Of a stretch of 64,000 nt of DNA, positions 1 to 11,763 are shown piece after piece. The position numbers and the translations under genes were made by a program. The notes beneath the pieces are model-generated. The model saw nothing but the letters and a program-made list of their open reading frames with translations, was not told the DNA's origin and did not search any database. Within the stretch, counting starts at the first letter, position 1. Each line of letters starts with the position of its first letter. The stretch is taken from the NCBI GenBank assembly GCA_963681505.1, contig OY811976.1, positions 5,446,003-5,510,002 on the forward strand. The letters are read 5' to 3'. Source of the stretch: Eunapius fragilis. Lineage: Eukaryota > Porifera > Demospongiae > Spongillida > Spongillidae.

Positions 1-51
1 AGGACTCCTCTATTTCAGCTGATAGTGGTCATGAAAGAGTTGGAATGATGA

Positions 52-78
52 GGGGGGGGGGGGGGGGGGGGGGGGGGG
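52..78. repeat. poly-G tract
   Basis: An uninterrupted run of 27 G. Similar runs recur at 6830, 8205, 35443 and, as C, at 7880, 37730, 42650 and 43578. Most sit inside short non-autonomous elements. Confidence 0.95.
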
Positions 79-159
79 CTCAAATGTCATGTCCCCATCA
101 AGGTGCTCTTGTATATATACTAGTCCTGAAGCTTCATGTGTAAGTTCAGTACTGCGTGT

Positions 160-337
160 ATACCCATGGGTAAATAGAAGCCATGTCAGTGAATGCTCTC
201 TGTATAAACTCTACAGTGGCCTAGTCTTTCCAAATCTTTGAGATTAGCTAAGCAATAATATTCACTGCCACTTATGCAAGGCTTCCCATCTGTCCACAAG
301 TAGCTTGCACAAAAACAAGAAAGGCACCAATGCTACA

Positions 338-391
<54 letters not shown>
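160..391 (+). repeat. dispersed repeat copy ending in (CA)n microsatellite
   Basis: Positions about 160-295 match 29050-29180 in the same orientation and 28560-28680 in the opposite orientation (shared blocks include AGAAGCCATGT, CTACAGTGGCC and TATTCACTGCCAC). In each case a (CA)n or (TG)n run lies within about 100 bp, here at 340-391. The microsatellite therefore seems to have spread with the repeat. No coding potential is seen. Confidence 0.7.
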
Positions 392-394
<3 letters not shown>

Positions 395-1458
395 GTATGT
401 GTGTGTGCGTGTGCGTGTGTATGTATAGCATTATACATGGGCCCCTTCTAGGAATCTGTGCTATTTATCTTTTGTGATATTACTTGTAGATCTACCACTC
501 TGTAAGAGGGACTTTAGTAGACCTACTTTTGTATATAAGCCTGGCAGGAATATTATTCCTGCTTTATACCAAAAGATAGAGATCAGGGCCTTGGTATAAC
601 AAAGGAAGGTAATAAAAAGTAAGACCTAAGTCTTTTTAAACCTCTCAATGGTACACACTCAGAGCTTCAGCGTATATAGTGATTGGCATGGGATACATGT
701 AGTTGTGAGTGTTGTGTCTGTATGAGTGTGTGAGTGTGTAAATGGATGCATGTAATGGAATATGGGACATGAGGCATGGTACGTCATGATGTGGCAGGTA
801 CTGTGAGACAGGAACAAATAGTCCAGTACATACAACACATTTATCCAGCACATACAACCAATGGGGGGAGGAGTTGGGAGGTGGGCCTTTCTCTGAAAAA
901 ATTGTTGGGGCCTTTGCCCCCATAGCCTCCATGCTCCTATACCACTATGTATAGAACACACAATCCAGTTACACACGTGAAAAACACATCAGTCAGAATA
1001 CAAATAGTTGAGAAAGAGGTTGTATAGTAGGCCAGTGAAAGCACTGTAACCGAAAGACATAGAAAAAAAGTTCAACTAGACAAAGCTTATGAGTGAATCC
1101 ATGTAGCACATAACAATTTACAGGGTGTACAGCAAGGGGAAAGAATAGTGGAAAGAGTGTGTATAAGTGTGACGTTAGACGTGTGTATGTGTTGGTTCAT
1201 GGGTGTGTGTGTGCCAGCCATGCAGATGAAATGAAAAACGGTGAGAGTTTAAAATATATGTGCCAGCAGAACGCAAATGCCGACAATAAAGAAGGGTTAC
1301 ATGTGTTCCAACCTAGCTGCGCTGCATGTGTCTTTAACTTGACCACGCCTCTCCCATTATAGCCTAGCTGATACACCGTGCATTATATATCATGGCTCTG
1401 ACGTATAGGTTGTAAGCCTATGAATGGCCACGCAATGAGTGGCACCCAAAGAGTATGA
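392..1458. other. intergenic stretch, no gene recognised
   Basis: Short open frames on both strands here show no recognisable domain, no consistent splice structure and simple TG-rich composition. I see nothing supportable. Confidence 0.5.
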
Positions 1459-1466
1459 CCGAATCG

Positions 1467-2282
1467 CAGTGGCGTAGTGTGGTTGTTGAGCGCCCGGGGA
1501 CATAATGCAATTATGGCGCCCCCCCTACAAATAAAGGGGCGGATCTAGGATTTTGCAGCGAGGGTTGGTATGCAGCCGCAAGGGCAGAGAGGGATATGCC
1601 GGGCCTCTATCATCCCAGCAAGGGGGTATGCAAAGCTCCCCTAAAGGGGCCTGGGGCGGAGCCCCAGCCGCTTTGCAACTTTCGCACTTTTTAAGCCACA
1701 AAAACATGATACTTTCGTATTAACAGACAATAATTTAATACACTGCTCGCAAGCAACCTATGCCTTCGTACATTCAATCGTTTACAATAAAAAATTTAGT
1801 TTGGGGAAGTATCCGCCCCCGCAAAACTACCCTCGCGCTATGGACTGGCACTATGTGTACCTGTCTGTACGATAATGCTAACTGCTCGCTGCCATTATGA
1901 GCCTGTGCATAACAGGCTCACAATGGCAGCGAGCGATAACCCTGAAGTTGGAACTGCAATGTGTCGTGTTTATTCAACAGATTGTGGAGGTGATGATTGG
2001 ATACCGTATCGTCAATGTCGGTGATTAGAAATAAATGTAAAAGTTTGCGTGCAGATCGAGTGCAGATGTTTGACTCAATATATGCCCGGGGGCCCGTTCG
2101 CGTTAGCGCGATAATTATCTGTGCAAATTGTCTATTTTGGCGCCCCTAAACCCCCTGCGCCCGGGGACATATGTCCCCCCCTGCCTAGTCTGGGGACCAG
2201 ACCCATGGCATAATTGTCCAATGCCCATGGGTCTGGTCCCCAGACTACCCCTGCCCCCCCCCCCCCCCTCGCTACGCCACTG
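1467..2282. mobile_element. hAT-type non-autonomous element (MITE), 816 bp
   Basis: The element starts CAGTGGCGTAG and ends with the exact inverse CTACGCCACTG. It is flanked on both sides by the identical octamer CCGAATCG (1459-1466 and 2283-2290). An 8-bp target duplication and a CAGNGG-type terminus are characteristic of hAT transposons. Inside are two fold-backs: arms at about 1882-1905 and 1912-1934 around GCTCGCTGCCATTATGAGCC, and arms at about 2187-2212 and 2223-2248 around CTGGGGACCAGACCCATGG. No transposase is encoded, so it would need an autonomous hAT element for mobility. Confidence 0.88.
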
Positions 2283-2639
2283 CCGAATCGACAGGGACAC
2301 GATTTCTACATAATGTTGCGCGCGCGTATCGGTACTGGTAGTACGTACCGTGTTTTTTGTATGGTGACGGTAACTGAATCCCACACATTTCGATCGCTTA
2401 ACGAATCTTGTCCATGATAGAAGAGAACCACTGACGTTTGTAAGAACGGTGGTACTTCAGTTGTACAGGTTAATACAGTGGCATGGGCACGGGAGGTTAT
2501 TGTATATTCATGTGCTCGGAGTAGCGGGAACCAGGTTGTAGTAGGTTAATGGCGCGCGCGCGGAATGGACGAAAAATGTGCAATTACTTTGCACAGCTGT
2601 ATCTCCGTAACGGATCAAGTAAAAATTAACGAACAGGGC

Positions 2640-2945
2640 ACATCGATAGGTAAAGGACCCCTCTGCGTATAAACCGAACTTGAAGTTAATTGAGACGTCC
2701 TGACAAGAGATATGGCCAGTTTGAACCCCAAGGGGTATCGGACGTTGCAACACTGGCACGAAGCTAATGCAAGACTCCAAAATCTATTTTACCTTATAGA
2801 AATGGTGTAGTATGAAGTGTTGAAAATAAGAAGTCAATGGCGTGTACCGTTACGAAGTTATAGCGATTCAAACGTGAGTCATTTTTATAACTTTAAAATT
2901 ATATAGCGAAGGGCCATTTTCGCGGAGACTGTCCCAATTATTATT
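2640..2945. repeat. dispersed repeat, related to 15345-15740
   Basis: Bases about 2655-2870 match the reverse complement of 15345-15535 (shared block ACCCCAAGGGGTATCGGACG). Bases about 2877-2945 match 15655-15722 in direct orientation (shared GACTGTCCCAATT / GAACTGTCCCAATT). One copy has therefore been partly inverted relative to the other. It is non-coding. Confidence 0.7.
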
Positions 2946-4731
2946 ATTATAATATATGCAATACCAACAGTCCCTCAACCTTGCCCTTTTCCAGATATTC
3001 TTGCAAGTGCCTATGTCCGCGAGGCTACTTACATGTATTATAATGTATGGGCTGTTGTGGAATGGAAGTTTATTTGTTAGTGTCTTTAATTTAAAAAAAT
3101 AATACACAGAAGCTTGAATGAAGTATTATTGTATTGCAAACAGCATGGTCTAACCAACCTGAGCTGCAGTTTTGAGATGCATCGCTGATGATGGCTCAGC
3201 CGGAAAATCAACTACTGAGGTATGGTAGAAGTAATTATGAATTTGTTTTTAAACTTTCGCTCTTGCATGGTAGGTGATATCTACCAATATGGCACCAGAC
3301 AGATCTGATCTCAATCACCAATTTCAGGTTTCAGTGCAGCATTGTGGAGTCCAATTCAATACTTAAAGAACCAAGAAGATGTATTGCTTGCTCGTTTCAT
3401 ATTCCAAGCTTGCTATCAATCTGAGTTAGAGCGAACAAAGGTAAAACAAATCTCATTTGCTTATGCATGGATACACTGATGAAATAACATCTTCAACAAC
3501 TCAGAATGATAAAGAAAAAGCTTTTTTTTTAAAACTAAAACAGACAATGTTGAGTTACTCTGCGCAGGGATCGACATTTGTGGCACACAGATTTGTGACA
3601 CACAGAGTTCATGATGGCATCATAATTATTATTTACATATCTGTGGTTAACCAGTTCCACACGACTTCATGATCATTTGCCTGAAGTGTTATATTACATG
3701 GATTCATTAAACATGTACTATCACCAGCACTTCTTGACATTTCTTCTCAACTCTTCTCAACTCTTATCAGAATTCTATGTTTCTATGTTTGCTTTTTAAG
3801 TGAGGCAGAACAAGCTTTAAACCAGGTTATCAACACAGCTAAGTGGTGGTGATCATAAAGATGAACTGCAGCAAGGTTTCTAACTAACATACTAGGAAAA
3901 AAACGTTTGATTCTTAGGGTCAGAAAATTCCATGTTCTTGTAGATTTTCTGCCATGCATGTATGGAAACTGTGCATCACTAATAATCATCACTAATAATA
4001 ATTCATCTCACTGTCCCAGTCTGATCTCAGAACGTTGTCATTTAGAATTCTGCACCTGAAATAACAATTTGTGATCAAATTCAGCACATTTTTAAATTGC
4101 TAGGATATTCCTACCGCTATTGTGGTCCATGGCCCACCAAGTATGCCTCACATGCAGAAGTGAAAGAGATGACATAGAAATAAATTCTGTGAATGCTGGG
4201 GCATACCTATTGTCTAAACTGCAGCCTTTCTAAGCAGCAAGCCTTGGATCGTAGCAATCAATGTTAAAAAATATACATAGCATCATTTGAAGGTGAGCAG
4301 ATGGTTTATATGATTTATAAATTAAGATCTACCAAGGGAAATTATACTGCTATATGGCTTAAGCTGGCTTTCAAGTAAACAGAACTGCAGCAACTGTGAA
4401 TCCTGGTCTAAAATATCAAGCACAACTGATTGAAACCTCGTGAAAAAAAGAGAGTACTGGATTGACCAAGGAAATACAGAACTTAAGTGTATAATCTTCG
4501 ACAAGAATGTGTTGTGTATATGCCTGAAATTCATTTGTATTAATTCAACTCTTACATATGAATAATTTTCACTCAGTGAAATATCATAATTACAATACAA
4601 TTGACCACTATAGCTAGAAGCCCTATACTTCTCAAGAAACTTAAAACTTAATTTAACTCCTAATATAATTAAGGTATCAACTGTTACTTTGCTAAGTAAT
4701 GCATGGACGACACACACATGCACACACTCAT
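2946..4731. other. intergenic stretch with one weak exon candidate
   Basis: No gene can be assigned. A possible orphan exon lies at 3328-3440 (+). It is preceded by ATTTCAG, followed by GTAAAA, and open with the ordinary-looking stretch YLKNQEDVLLARFIFQ. An ATG-containing segment just upstream (3189-3218) does not join it in frame, so I do not call a gene. Confidence 0.35.
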
Positions 4732-4838
4732 TCACCCACCCACCCACACCTACCCACCCACCCACACCTACCCACCCACCCACCCACCCACACCCACACC
4801 CACCCACCCACCCACACCCACCCACCCACTCACTCGCT
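4732..4838. repeat. (CCCA)n / CACC-rich microsatellite
   Basis: Tandem CCCA with CACA and CCTA interruptions. All long open frames crossing it on either strand are products of the low-complexity sequence. Confidence 0.92.
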
Positions 4839-5236
4839 CACTCGCTCACAAATGCACACACACTCCTGCTGTTATTTACGTTCCTACGCATATAAACTGC
4901 ATCAACTTTGTAGGAATTAACTCCTCTACTGTTAGCAGCCACCTTTCACCCGCATATAACATACCAATTGGTTGGTTTATACGCAGAAGCCTTGCTATGA
5001 ATGAGATCAAACGCACGCATTCAGCGATTTTCGCTCGAGGCAATTAAAGTTCCCTCATCATTCATTGTTTTTGAGTACCGGACCAACCCCGCTCCGCCAC
5101 CCCAAGAGAGCTTGACTTAGGAGTACATGTAGCTGCAGCTGTGCGTGCATGTTAAGCATAGAATTTTGAACATACGTTTAAGCGAAACTTGAATGCATAC
5201 CATCAAAAGTAGACCGATAAATACATGATATAACTG

Positions 5237-5809
5237 TCACATTCTTTGGAATTCTTTTACAAGCCGACTCATTTGATCGATGGCTTCATACAATCCATCT
5301 CCGTTCAGTGCGTTTGTTCCATAAATGTACCAGCTCCGCCCATTTAAAGACGGAAGATCAAATTTCGCAGCGATGTATGCTGGGGACAGGGCTCCAGGCA
5401 AGTCCTGCTTATTGGCCAGCACCACAAGAGGCACTCCCACTAACTCGCCAGAGTTAAGGACCCATGCTAGTTCCTCTTTCGCCTCGTTCAACCGATGCCT
5501 ATCTGCAGTGTCCACTACGAAAATCAATCCGTCAGTACCTACGAAGTAGTGTCTCCACAGTGGACGGATCTTGTCCTGCCCTCCGATATCCCACACAGTG
5601 AACGATACGCTATTCACCGCTGACAACGACTCTACGGTAAAACCGATTGTTGGTACGGTGTCGACAACCTTGTTAAGTTTCAGCTTGTACAGAACAGTGG
5701 TCTTGCCAGCTCCGTCGAGTCCCAACATGAGAATCTTGGCAGGACGGTCAGAAAAACTGTCTAAAATCACCCGGAAAGCCGTTCTCAGTGCTGCAGTCAG
5801 GTTTCCCAT
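5237..5809 (-). CDS. Arf/Arl-family small GTPase, intronless, intact
   Basis: The open frame encodes 190 aa, normal for an Arf (about 180 aa). I chose the Met at 5809 rather than the upstream Met at 5854 because it gives MGN, the N-myristoylation start typical of Arf proteins, followed by an amphipathic helix. The GTPase motifs are in order: P-loop GLDGAGKTT (residues 30-38), switch I TVPTIGF (51-57), switch [10 protein letters not shown] (73-80), and guanine-specificity NKQD (133-136). The last guanine motif is GTNA (164-167) where Arf1-like proteins have CATS, so this is a divergent paralogue. Known role of the family: GTP-switched recruitment of coat and tether proteins to Golgi or endosomal membranes. 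The absence of introns beside a compact but spliced neighbour suggests a retrocopy origin. Which Arf/Arl subgroup it belongs to is not determined. Confidence 0.93.
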   Translation of the reverse strand: MGNLTAALRTAFRVILDSFSDRPAKILMLGLDGAGKTTVLYKLKLNKVVDTVPTIGFTVESLSAVNSVSFTVWDIGGQDKIRPLWRHYFVGTDGLIFVVDTADRHRLNEAKEELAWVLNSGELVGVPLVVLANKQDLPGALSPAYIAAKFDLPSLNGRSWYIYGTNALNGDGLYEAIDQMSRLVKEFQRM

Positions 5810-5854
5810 ATTTATTCTGTACGGCGTCCGGAATTTATGATGATGTATTTGCAT

Positions 5855-6814
5855 CTCCGTTTGAACTTTTTTTCCCTTTAATTGATTAATATAATGCTAT
5901 ATTACACCTGTTCTATAATGAGATTAAATGACAGCAAATTCTGATTGACTTCTAGGCCAGCTAGATTCATTGTACACTGCGTCTACTGAGAGAGGGACAC
6001 TGCATGCATGCAGGGTACATGTCCCTTTGATGAACGAGCCCGTCGGATGCATTGTATGGATGAGCGGACGAAAAGACAGGCAGCATCGTAACCATCCAAT
6101 GGTTTGGTTGTAGGATGAATTCCATTTGGAAGATAGGCGGTACAGCCGGTTTGACAGGGGTTTCAGCCGAACTACCGGTACGTAAATGCACGCTATCAGA
6201 AAAATACGTCGGATAACTTAAAAACTGAGGGCCGAAGATAATCTATTTAGCAAGGTACACCAAGTGATTATCTAGAACATTTGTATTCAAATTGAAGGTG
6301 AGCTTAGAAGGTAGAACAACTAGCATAGCTATATATAGCCGCCATGTAAAGGCCAGTTAAAATTTTTATTTACGCGCGTCATATACATACTGGGTATCTC
6401 GACTTTGACATGCAGCTCACATACACATGTACATGCTACTATAAGAGTAGCTAATACAGTTAGGTCTTGAAAGCTTAATTTGGCCCAAACAGATAAAGCC
6501 TTCTACTACCACGTGGCTAAACCATTAAACATCCTGGAAAGCTAAATTGACTAATTTAGAACTGTTTTCTGCCCCCGTTGGTGGACGGGCATCCCCGGCG
6601 GGGGACGCCCAGGACAATGACTATAAATACGCCCTACCTAAATACGTGCGTTACGTCATTTCTAGCCGTTACTCTATGTACTTGAAATTCTCTGAAGTCT
6701 TTATCAAACATGTCTTTTTTTTTCAAACTGTCTGCAGAACCGGTACCGGTCCTATAAATAAAACACATCACTTAAACAGCCGGTACCGGTTTCCTCCTAC
6801 AAGAACCGGCACGC
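5855..6814. other. intergenic stretch upstream of the Arf-like gene
   Basis: Contains the presumed 5' flank of the minus-strand Arf-like gene (AT-rich at 5855-5930). About 6640-6715 matches the reverse complement of 33855-33915 (shared GGGAATTTCAAGTAC-like block, the TGACGT core and GAGTAACGG). No gene is recognised. Confidence 0.5.
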
Positions 6815-7075
6815 AGTGGCGGATACAGGGGGGGGGGGGGGGGGTTCCAGGGGTTGGACCCCCCCCCTCGGAACGGATTATGAATATAATTAAACAATGA
6901 ATTAAACAATGAATATTATTAGATACATGTGCCGTTTTAACCACTTTGGTTCTCACGAGCTAATACAATGAAGCGTTCGAGATCGGCGTCACTGTTTGTG
7001 GCGGATCCGGGGGGGGGGGCGGGGTCCCGGGTGTCTGGACCCCCTCGTACCTGAATATGAATATAATTAGCGTAT
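6815..7075. repeat. two poly-G element termini in tandem
   Basis: Two similar blocks, starting CAGTGGCGGATACAGG (6815) and TGGCGGATCCGGGG (about 6999). Each continues into a G run, then GGACCCCC(C) and TGAATATAATTA. They resemble one end of hAT-type MITEs. A plausible opposite end, CCTGCATCCGCCCCTG, lies at about 7917-7932, but flanking duplications are not exact, so element limits are unresolved. Confidence 0.6.
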
Positions 7076-7385
7076 GACGTGCCTTACGTGAGATATACAT
7101 TTCTGCGGAGTGCACTTCGTGAAGTTGCTAAATAGCTTAGTCTTATTGCTTATTCATTGGTTAGTACTATATTTTAGTTTTGTAAATTGCGGGATACGTA
7201 GTAGGCTGTTATTTATACGTAAGGTAAACGCCAGTTCCAAAATGCTAACCCACGGTCGTTTCTTTCCGCAGTTATTTTGATTCGTGCTCTATTATTAGTA
7301 CCCATCAAGGTTGAATGTCCTTCTGCAAGACCATTGCAAATTTAAATTTTAAATTTTAACATAGCAAAGAAACTAAGCCGGCGCA

Positions 7386-7830
7386 TGTAACGTACAATGC
7401 AAATCTGCGACGAAACACACACTAGCCATTTAAATCCGCAAAACCACAATAGCCTGGAAACCAGAACGTAACGGAGTGGCACGCATTTATTGGTTATGAT
7501 TGCCTCCGTTTCTAATCCCCCTACATGTACAATCTGTGGGAAAAAGTGTACAAAAAAAAAACGTCGCCAGCGAATGTTATGATGAACTATACTGTTCACT
7601 GCTTGAAGTAGGTCATCTGCCGGAGTGTGATGGTAAAGTTTAGTTGGCTCAAATAGCAAAGGAAAGCGCATGCATGTAACAACACAGCCATTTAAATCCA
7701 TAAGACTACAATAGCCTGGAAACCCGGCAGAATGTAACGGACTAAACAGAGTGTCGCTCATTCATTGGTGTTGATTGCCTTAGTTTCCAATCCCCGGCCT
7801 CCTTAAGTGTGCAATCTGCAGCACAAAAAT
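7386..7830. repeat. direct duplication of about 160 bp
   Basis: Units at about 7386-7545 and 7664-7830 share GCCATTTAAATCC, CAATAGCCTGGAAACC, CATTNATTGG and AATCTGNNG blocks in the same order. A 139-codon minus-strand frame across them (7342-7761) has no recognisable domain and is probably chance. Confidence 0.7.
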
Positions 7831-8037
7831 TTTCGAGCGCTTCGCGCGCGCCCCTCCCCTTCATCAATTCTTCATGTCGGACCCCCCCCCCCCCCCCCCC
7901 CCCCCTCGCCAAAATCCTGCATCCGCCCCTGGGCACCGGTTTCCTAGTGTAACAGCACAAGAGCCGGTACCGGTTTCGTAGTGCGTAACAGCACAAGAAC
8001 CGGTACCGGTTTCCTACTACACATTTTCACCAGTACT

Positions 8038-8265
8038 CAGCGGCGGATCCAGGTTTTAGGGGGGGGGGGAGGTGGTGTGATCGCGTATCGGGGAGCCCGG
8101 GATATGTAGTAGTACAGTTCATGCGTGCGGGTATCAATAGGCAGCGCAAGCGTGCAGCTATTATTATAAAATGCGGCCCGAAAAGTTATGAATTTATAAA
8201 CGGAAGGGGGGGGGGGGGGGGGGGGGGCACGTGCCCCGAGTACCCATCCCCTGGATCCGCCGCTG
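8038..8265. mobile_element. short poly-G MITE, 228 bp
   Basis: Perfect 16-bp terminal inverted repeats CAGCGGCGGATCCAGG and CCTGGATCCGCCGCTG. Both flanks carry AGTACT directly abutting the termini (8032-8037 and 8266-8271), which fits a short target duplication, although the hexamer is itself palindromic. Contains poly-G runs near both ends. Non-coding. Confidence 0.8.
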
Positions 8266-8331
8266 AGTACTTGCACTTGTTGTACCGGCTCTTGTCACAT
8301 GAGCCGGTACTACGGTCAGTGCTACGGTCAG

Positions 8332-8803
8332 CAGGGTTGCCAAAGGCCAGCCCGCCTCAGGCCGGACCTTCTGGCCTGACCTCCAGGCCGGACCCCAACC
8401 TAAAAGGTCGGGTTTCAGGTCGGAACACACCCCTTATTAGATGCATGTAATTTGATTGATTGCTATGGCAAGCAAATAACATGATTATGCAATCATTCAC
8501 ACGATTATACATGCATTGCGCCAGAAGTGAGACATAACTAAATAACCCGGAGGTCTGGATTTGTAGGAGACACAACGGAGGTATCTGATTCTAGAGAGGA
8601 GCTGCCTGAGGCTATGATGGCTTCGAATTTGCGCGGTTAACGAATTAATGAATCTCTGAATAATTGTAACCAACCAATGACTAATTGCACCTTGAAATTA
8701 ATAATTGCCGTTTATCGGGTCGACCTTTCAGGCCACAGGCCGCCCTGGCCTGATCTTCATGAAGGTCACAGGCCGGAGCCTGGCCTGACTTTCGGCAACC
8801 CTG
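8332..8803. mobile_element. hAT-type MITE, 472 bp
   Basis: Termini CAGGGTTGCC and GGCAACCCTG are perfect inverts. They are flanked by the identical octamer ACGGTCAG (8324-8331 and 8804-8811). Subterminal regions carry repeated AGGCCGG/GGCCTG motifs in both orientations. An 8-bp duplication indicates hAT transposition. Non-coding. Confidence 0.9.
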
Positions 8804-9215
8804 ACGGTCAGTACAGATGAACGATTCAATCCATTATTATTATTTATACATATTGTATTTATACATACTATATCATTAAATAAATTTATTGCACGTGGTT
8901 TCGTACCACATGAACATGGATTCATTTTTTACTGTATGTGAAAAGTTCATAAGCTTTGACGATCTACAATTAAGCCAAAGTGAACCTCTACGAAATAGAG
9001 ACGTTTGCGAAGCTGTGGAGAAGAGACTCCAGAACAGTGCATGCAAGCAGCTAAGAAACGCGTGACTAAACATCTACGCAATGACATCAAGTATTACGAG
9101 GCCACATATGCTTGCATCCACGGTGGGAAAAAGTTTAAGCCCCGTGGTAAAGGACAGCGCCAAACTTCGTAGGTGGATTTGACTTATGTGTATACTTAAA
9201 ATAATTTCTTTTCAG

Positions 9216-9337
9216 TGCATCATAAAAGAACCTTCAGGCAGAACTGCCCTATGGAACTGTCTCTTCGCGCATCTGAGGATGGAAATTATCTAGAGGTCAA
9301 AAGTTTCAATCCCAGTCATAATCACGAGAATAAAAAG
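9216..9337 (+). pseudogene. exon with FAR1/FLYWCH-type C2H2 zinc finger of the MULE element
   Basis: Acceptor TTTTCAG and donor GTTGG bound the exon. Its reading frame shows RQNCPMELSLRASEDGNYLEV then FNPSHNHE, that is a Cys paired with an upstream Cys of the preceding exon and a terminal HxH. This is the WRKY/GCM1-like finger found at the N-terminus of FAR1 and ZSWIM-type MULE transposases, where it binds element ends. The junction with the preceding exon does not restore frame. Confidence 0.65.
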
Positions 9338-9560
9338 GTTGGTGTTTGGTAGATTATAATGCAATGTACTTTCTATTCATGTCTTATTTATACCCTTCAG
9401 GAATTTTTTGACATCTTACCACATAATAGAAGATTGTCTCCTGGGGAATTATAAGATGTGCAGAACCTTATGAGTACCCAACTGATAGAGAAGTATGGTT
9501 AGTCCATACAATGTTAAAATCTAAAACTGGTAACCTAACTGCTCATTTTTATACATGTAG

Positions 9561-10750
9561 GTGCATGTGTAGATGTTATTGTGGACAATGACAATGTCCT
9601 TCAGGGGATATTTTTCCAGGATAATGAGATGAAGCACTCTTTCTCTTGCTATCCTGAGCTTCTCTGTATAGATGCAACATACAAACTACTGGAATTGCAA
9701 TTCCCACCTTTTTTGATGTTGATTGAGGATGGGAATGGGCAGAGTATAATTGTACCATCTTTTCTGGCACTAACTAACTGATACAGAAGCAACATTTTCC
9801 AAAATGGTTGCATTATTTAAAAAGCATAATCCACAGTGGGAATCTGTTACAGTCATAATGGCTGACAAATATTTGACAGAACATATGGTACTTGCAGAAC
9901 AGTTTCCATCAGCACAGCTTCTAATTTGCTTGTTCCACACATTACGGTCATTAAGACGAGAGATTACCCAGGAGAAGATGGGCATAACTGCTGGAAAGAG
10001 AATTTATTGCCTTGAGATACTGCAAGAAATGGCATACGCAAAAGACACAGATGAATATATGGAGTTGTACAATGATTTTCAGAGAAAAGCACCAAGTTTA
10101 GTTTTTGACTACTTCAATGAGCAGTGGCACTCAATCAGACACCAGTGGGCATTGGGAGCAAAATGTGCTGCAGGAAACTGTTTTAGCAATGCAAACAATA
10201 GAATTGAGAGTATAAATGCTAAACTTAAATCACTTATATCCAAGTACTCATCATTGGAAGAATTTGTGGACAATTTATTTTTGATTATAAACATATTTAG
10301 GCGTGAAAGAAATCACAAAGCTGCATATTTTTCTCAGAAGGTGCCTACATCTTCCATAGCAGCAGCTGATCCACATGTATCCCATTATATAAAACATTTA
10401 ACTCCGTGTGCATTCAGATTTGTACAGACACAATATGAGTTCAAAAAATGTGTTGCCGTTATTTTACATGAAAAAGATTCAGTGTGTTTTGACCTAAAAA
10501 CACTAGATAGATCAGAACATATCTACAAAAATGTAGCAACCACCAGTTCTTGCAATTTCTGGTTATCTATGAGACTACCGTGTTGTCATATTTATTTGTG
10601 TGAGAGAGTCTTGGAATGCATCTTTTTGAAGAGGTCGTCGTCAATGGACACTAATGTTGCCACTCATTGCTTTGTTCTGAAAGTGCCAAAATGCCATCAA
10701 CAAGTATCACTGAGGTTCCTTCAAAGAAAAACAGCAAAGTGTTGTCACAG
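9561..10750 (+). pseudogene. MULE (ZSWIM1/3-like) transposase core with SWIM finger, frameshifted
   Basis: The frame opens at the acceptor 9560 and shows the first catalytic block LLCIDATYKLLELQFP with the expected Asp, then the LIEDGNGQSEI-like loop. A one-base change near 9779 shifts the frame. It continues from 9788 as the block FKKHNPQWESVTVIMADK (second catalytic Asp), LLICLFHTLRSLRRE, and the helix around HQWALGAKCAAGNCFSNANN with NNRIESINAKLK carrying the expected Glu. The SWIM finger at about 10545-10605 reads SSCNFWLSMRLPCCHI: the CxH half is present but the first Cys of the usual CxC is Ser. A further frameshift lies near 10620-10690. The family normally uses this core as a DDE transposase in the nucleus. 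With two frameshifts it cannot be made as one chain. Confidence 0.85.
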
Positions 10751-11599
10751 GTACATAAAATGTATTGTGAAATTTTCTTTTCTCTAGCTGTTCAATCAAT
10801 TATTATTCAGTTTGAGAATTTAGAAAAGCATCAACTATAGCTACCCAGTTAGCTGCACTTGTTTCTGAATGTTCTGGTGTGGAATTTCAAAGTCGATGTG
10901 AACTACTGAAACAACTGTTACATGTCTGGGAGCAGAAAATTAATGTTAAATTTGATGCAATTGCAGGTATTTCCAACGATCCCACAGTTTATAACAATTA
11001 CTAAAGTTTTATTTTGTGGCACTGTTTTTTAGTGCTGCACTAATATATTTGAATTAACACATGCAAGGTAGCATTTGTGCCGATGTGTACATTTCCTTTC
11101 AGATGCAGCAAACAGTGTCTTTGGAAACCCACCAACATTGATGACAGCATTGATCTTGAGACTGAATTAGTCTGTGATCCCTTAAAAGTGTGTTTGAGAG
11201 GGAGCTAGCAGGTGACACCCACAAGCTTGTCAAAAACTCTGATGAACTAGCTATAGAAACAGGTATAAATGGAAAAAATGAAAGAAAATATGATATATTA
11301 TTAATGCCATCAATGTGATCTTTAATTCAGATGATGTGGCTTTTGCCAAGATCTGCTTTTTTTGACGAAGGAAGTATAAAAGATGAGGAATTCCAAGGTA
11401 TGTACTTTTAAATATTGAAGTGTGCTATATATTTTGTTTATGCAGTGAATGCTACAAATGAAGGAAGTGACTGTGAATGTGGTATGTATGCATGGGATTG
11501 CATATACAATAAAATAAAATCAATATCTAATCTTTAATGAAGATGTCTCTGAGGGTTTTGAGAAACAAGGCGAGTACTTTCCAGGTAAACCAATGCTGG

Positions 11600-11650
<51 letters not shown>
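11600..11650. repeat. (TG)n microsatellite
   Basis: About 25 TG units inside the decayed MULE element, between transposase and PHD modules, probably in a former intron. Confidence 0.95.
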
Positions 11651-11654
<4 letters not shown>

Positions 11655-11763
11655 GGGTGGAAAAATGTTGTGTGTGGTTATTAGAATGTTTTATGTTTGT
11701 ATATATAGTGGATTCTATGAAGAAATGTTGTGGCACTTATCCATAGTAATGAATTGGTCCAAC

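Noticed and set aside
3189-3440. Two-exon gene MMAQPENQLLR joined to the 3328-3440 open segment
   Set aside because: The two pieces do not join in frame and no further exons with recognisable content follow.
4322-4920. Long open frames over the (CCCA)n tract, and possible telomeric repeat
   Set aside because: The composition is low complexity and the unit CCCA/CACC is not an animal telomere (TTAGGG/CCCTAA). No domain is present in the 167-codon minus frame.
7342-7761. 139-codon minus-strand frame
   Set aside because: It crosses a direct duplication, contains no domain, and the sister unit does not preserve the frame.
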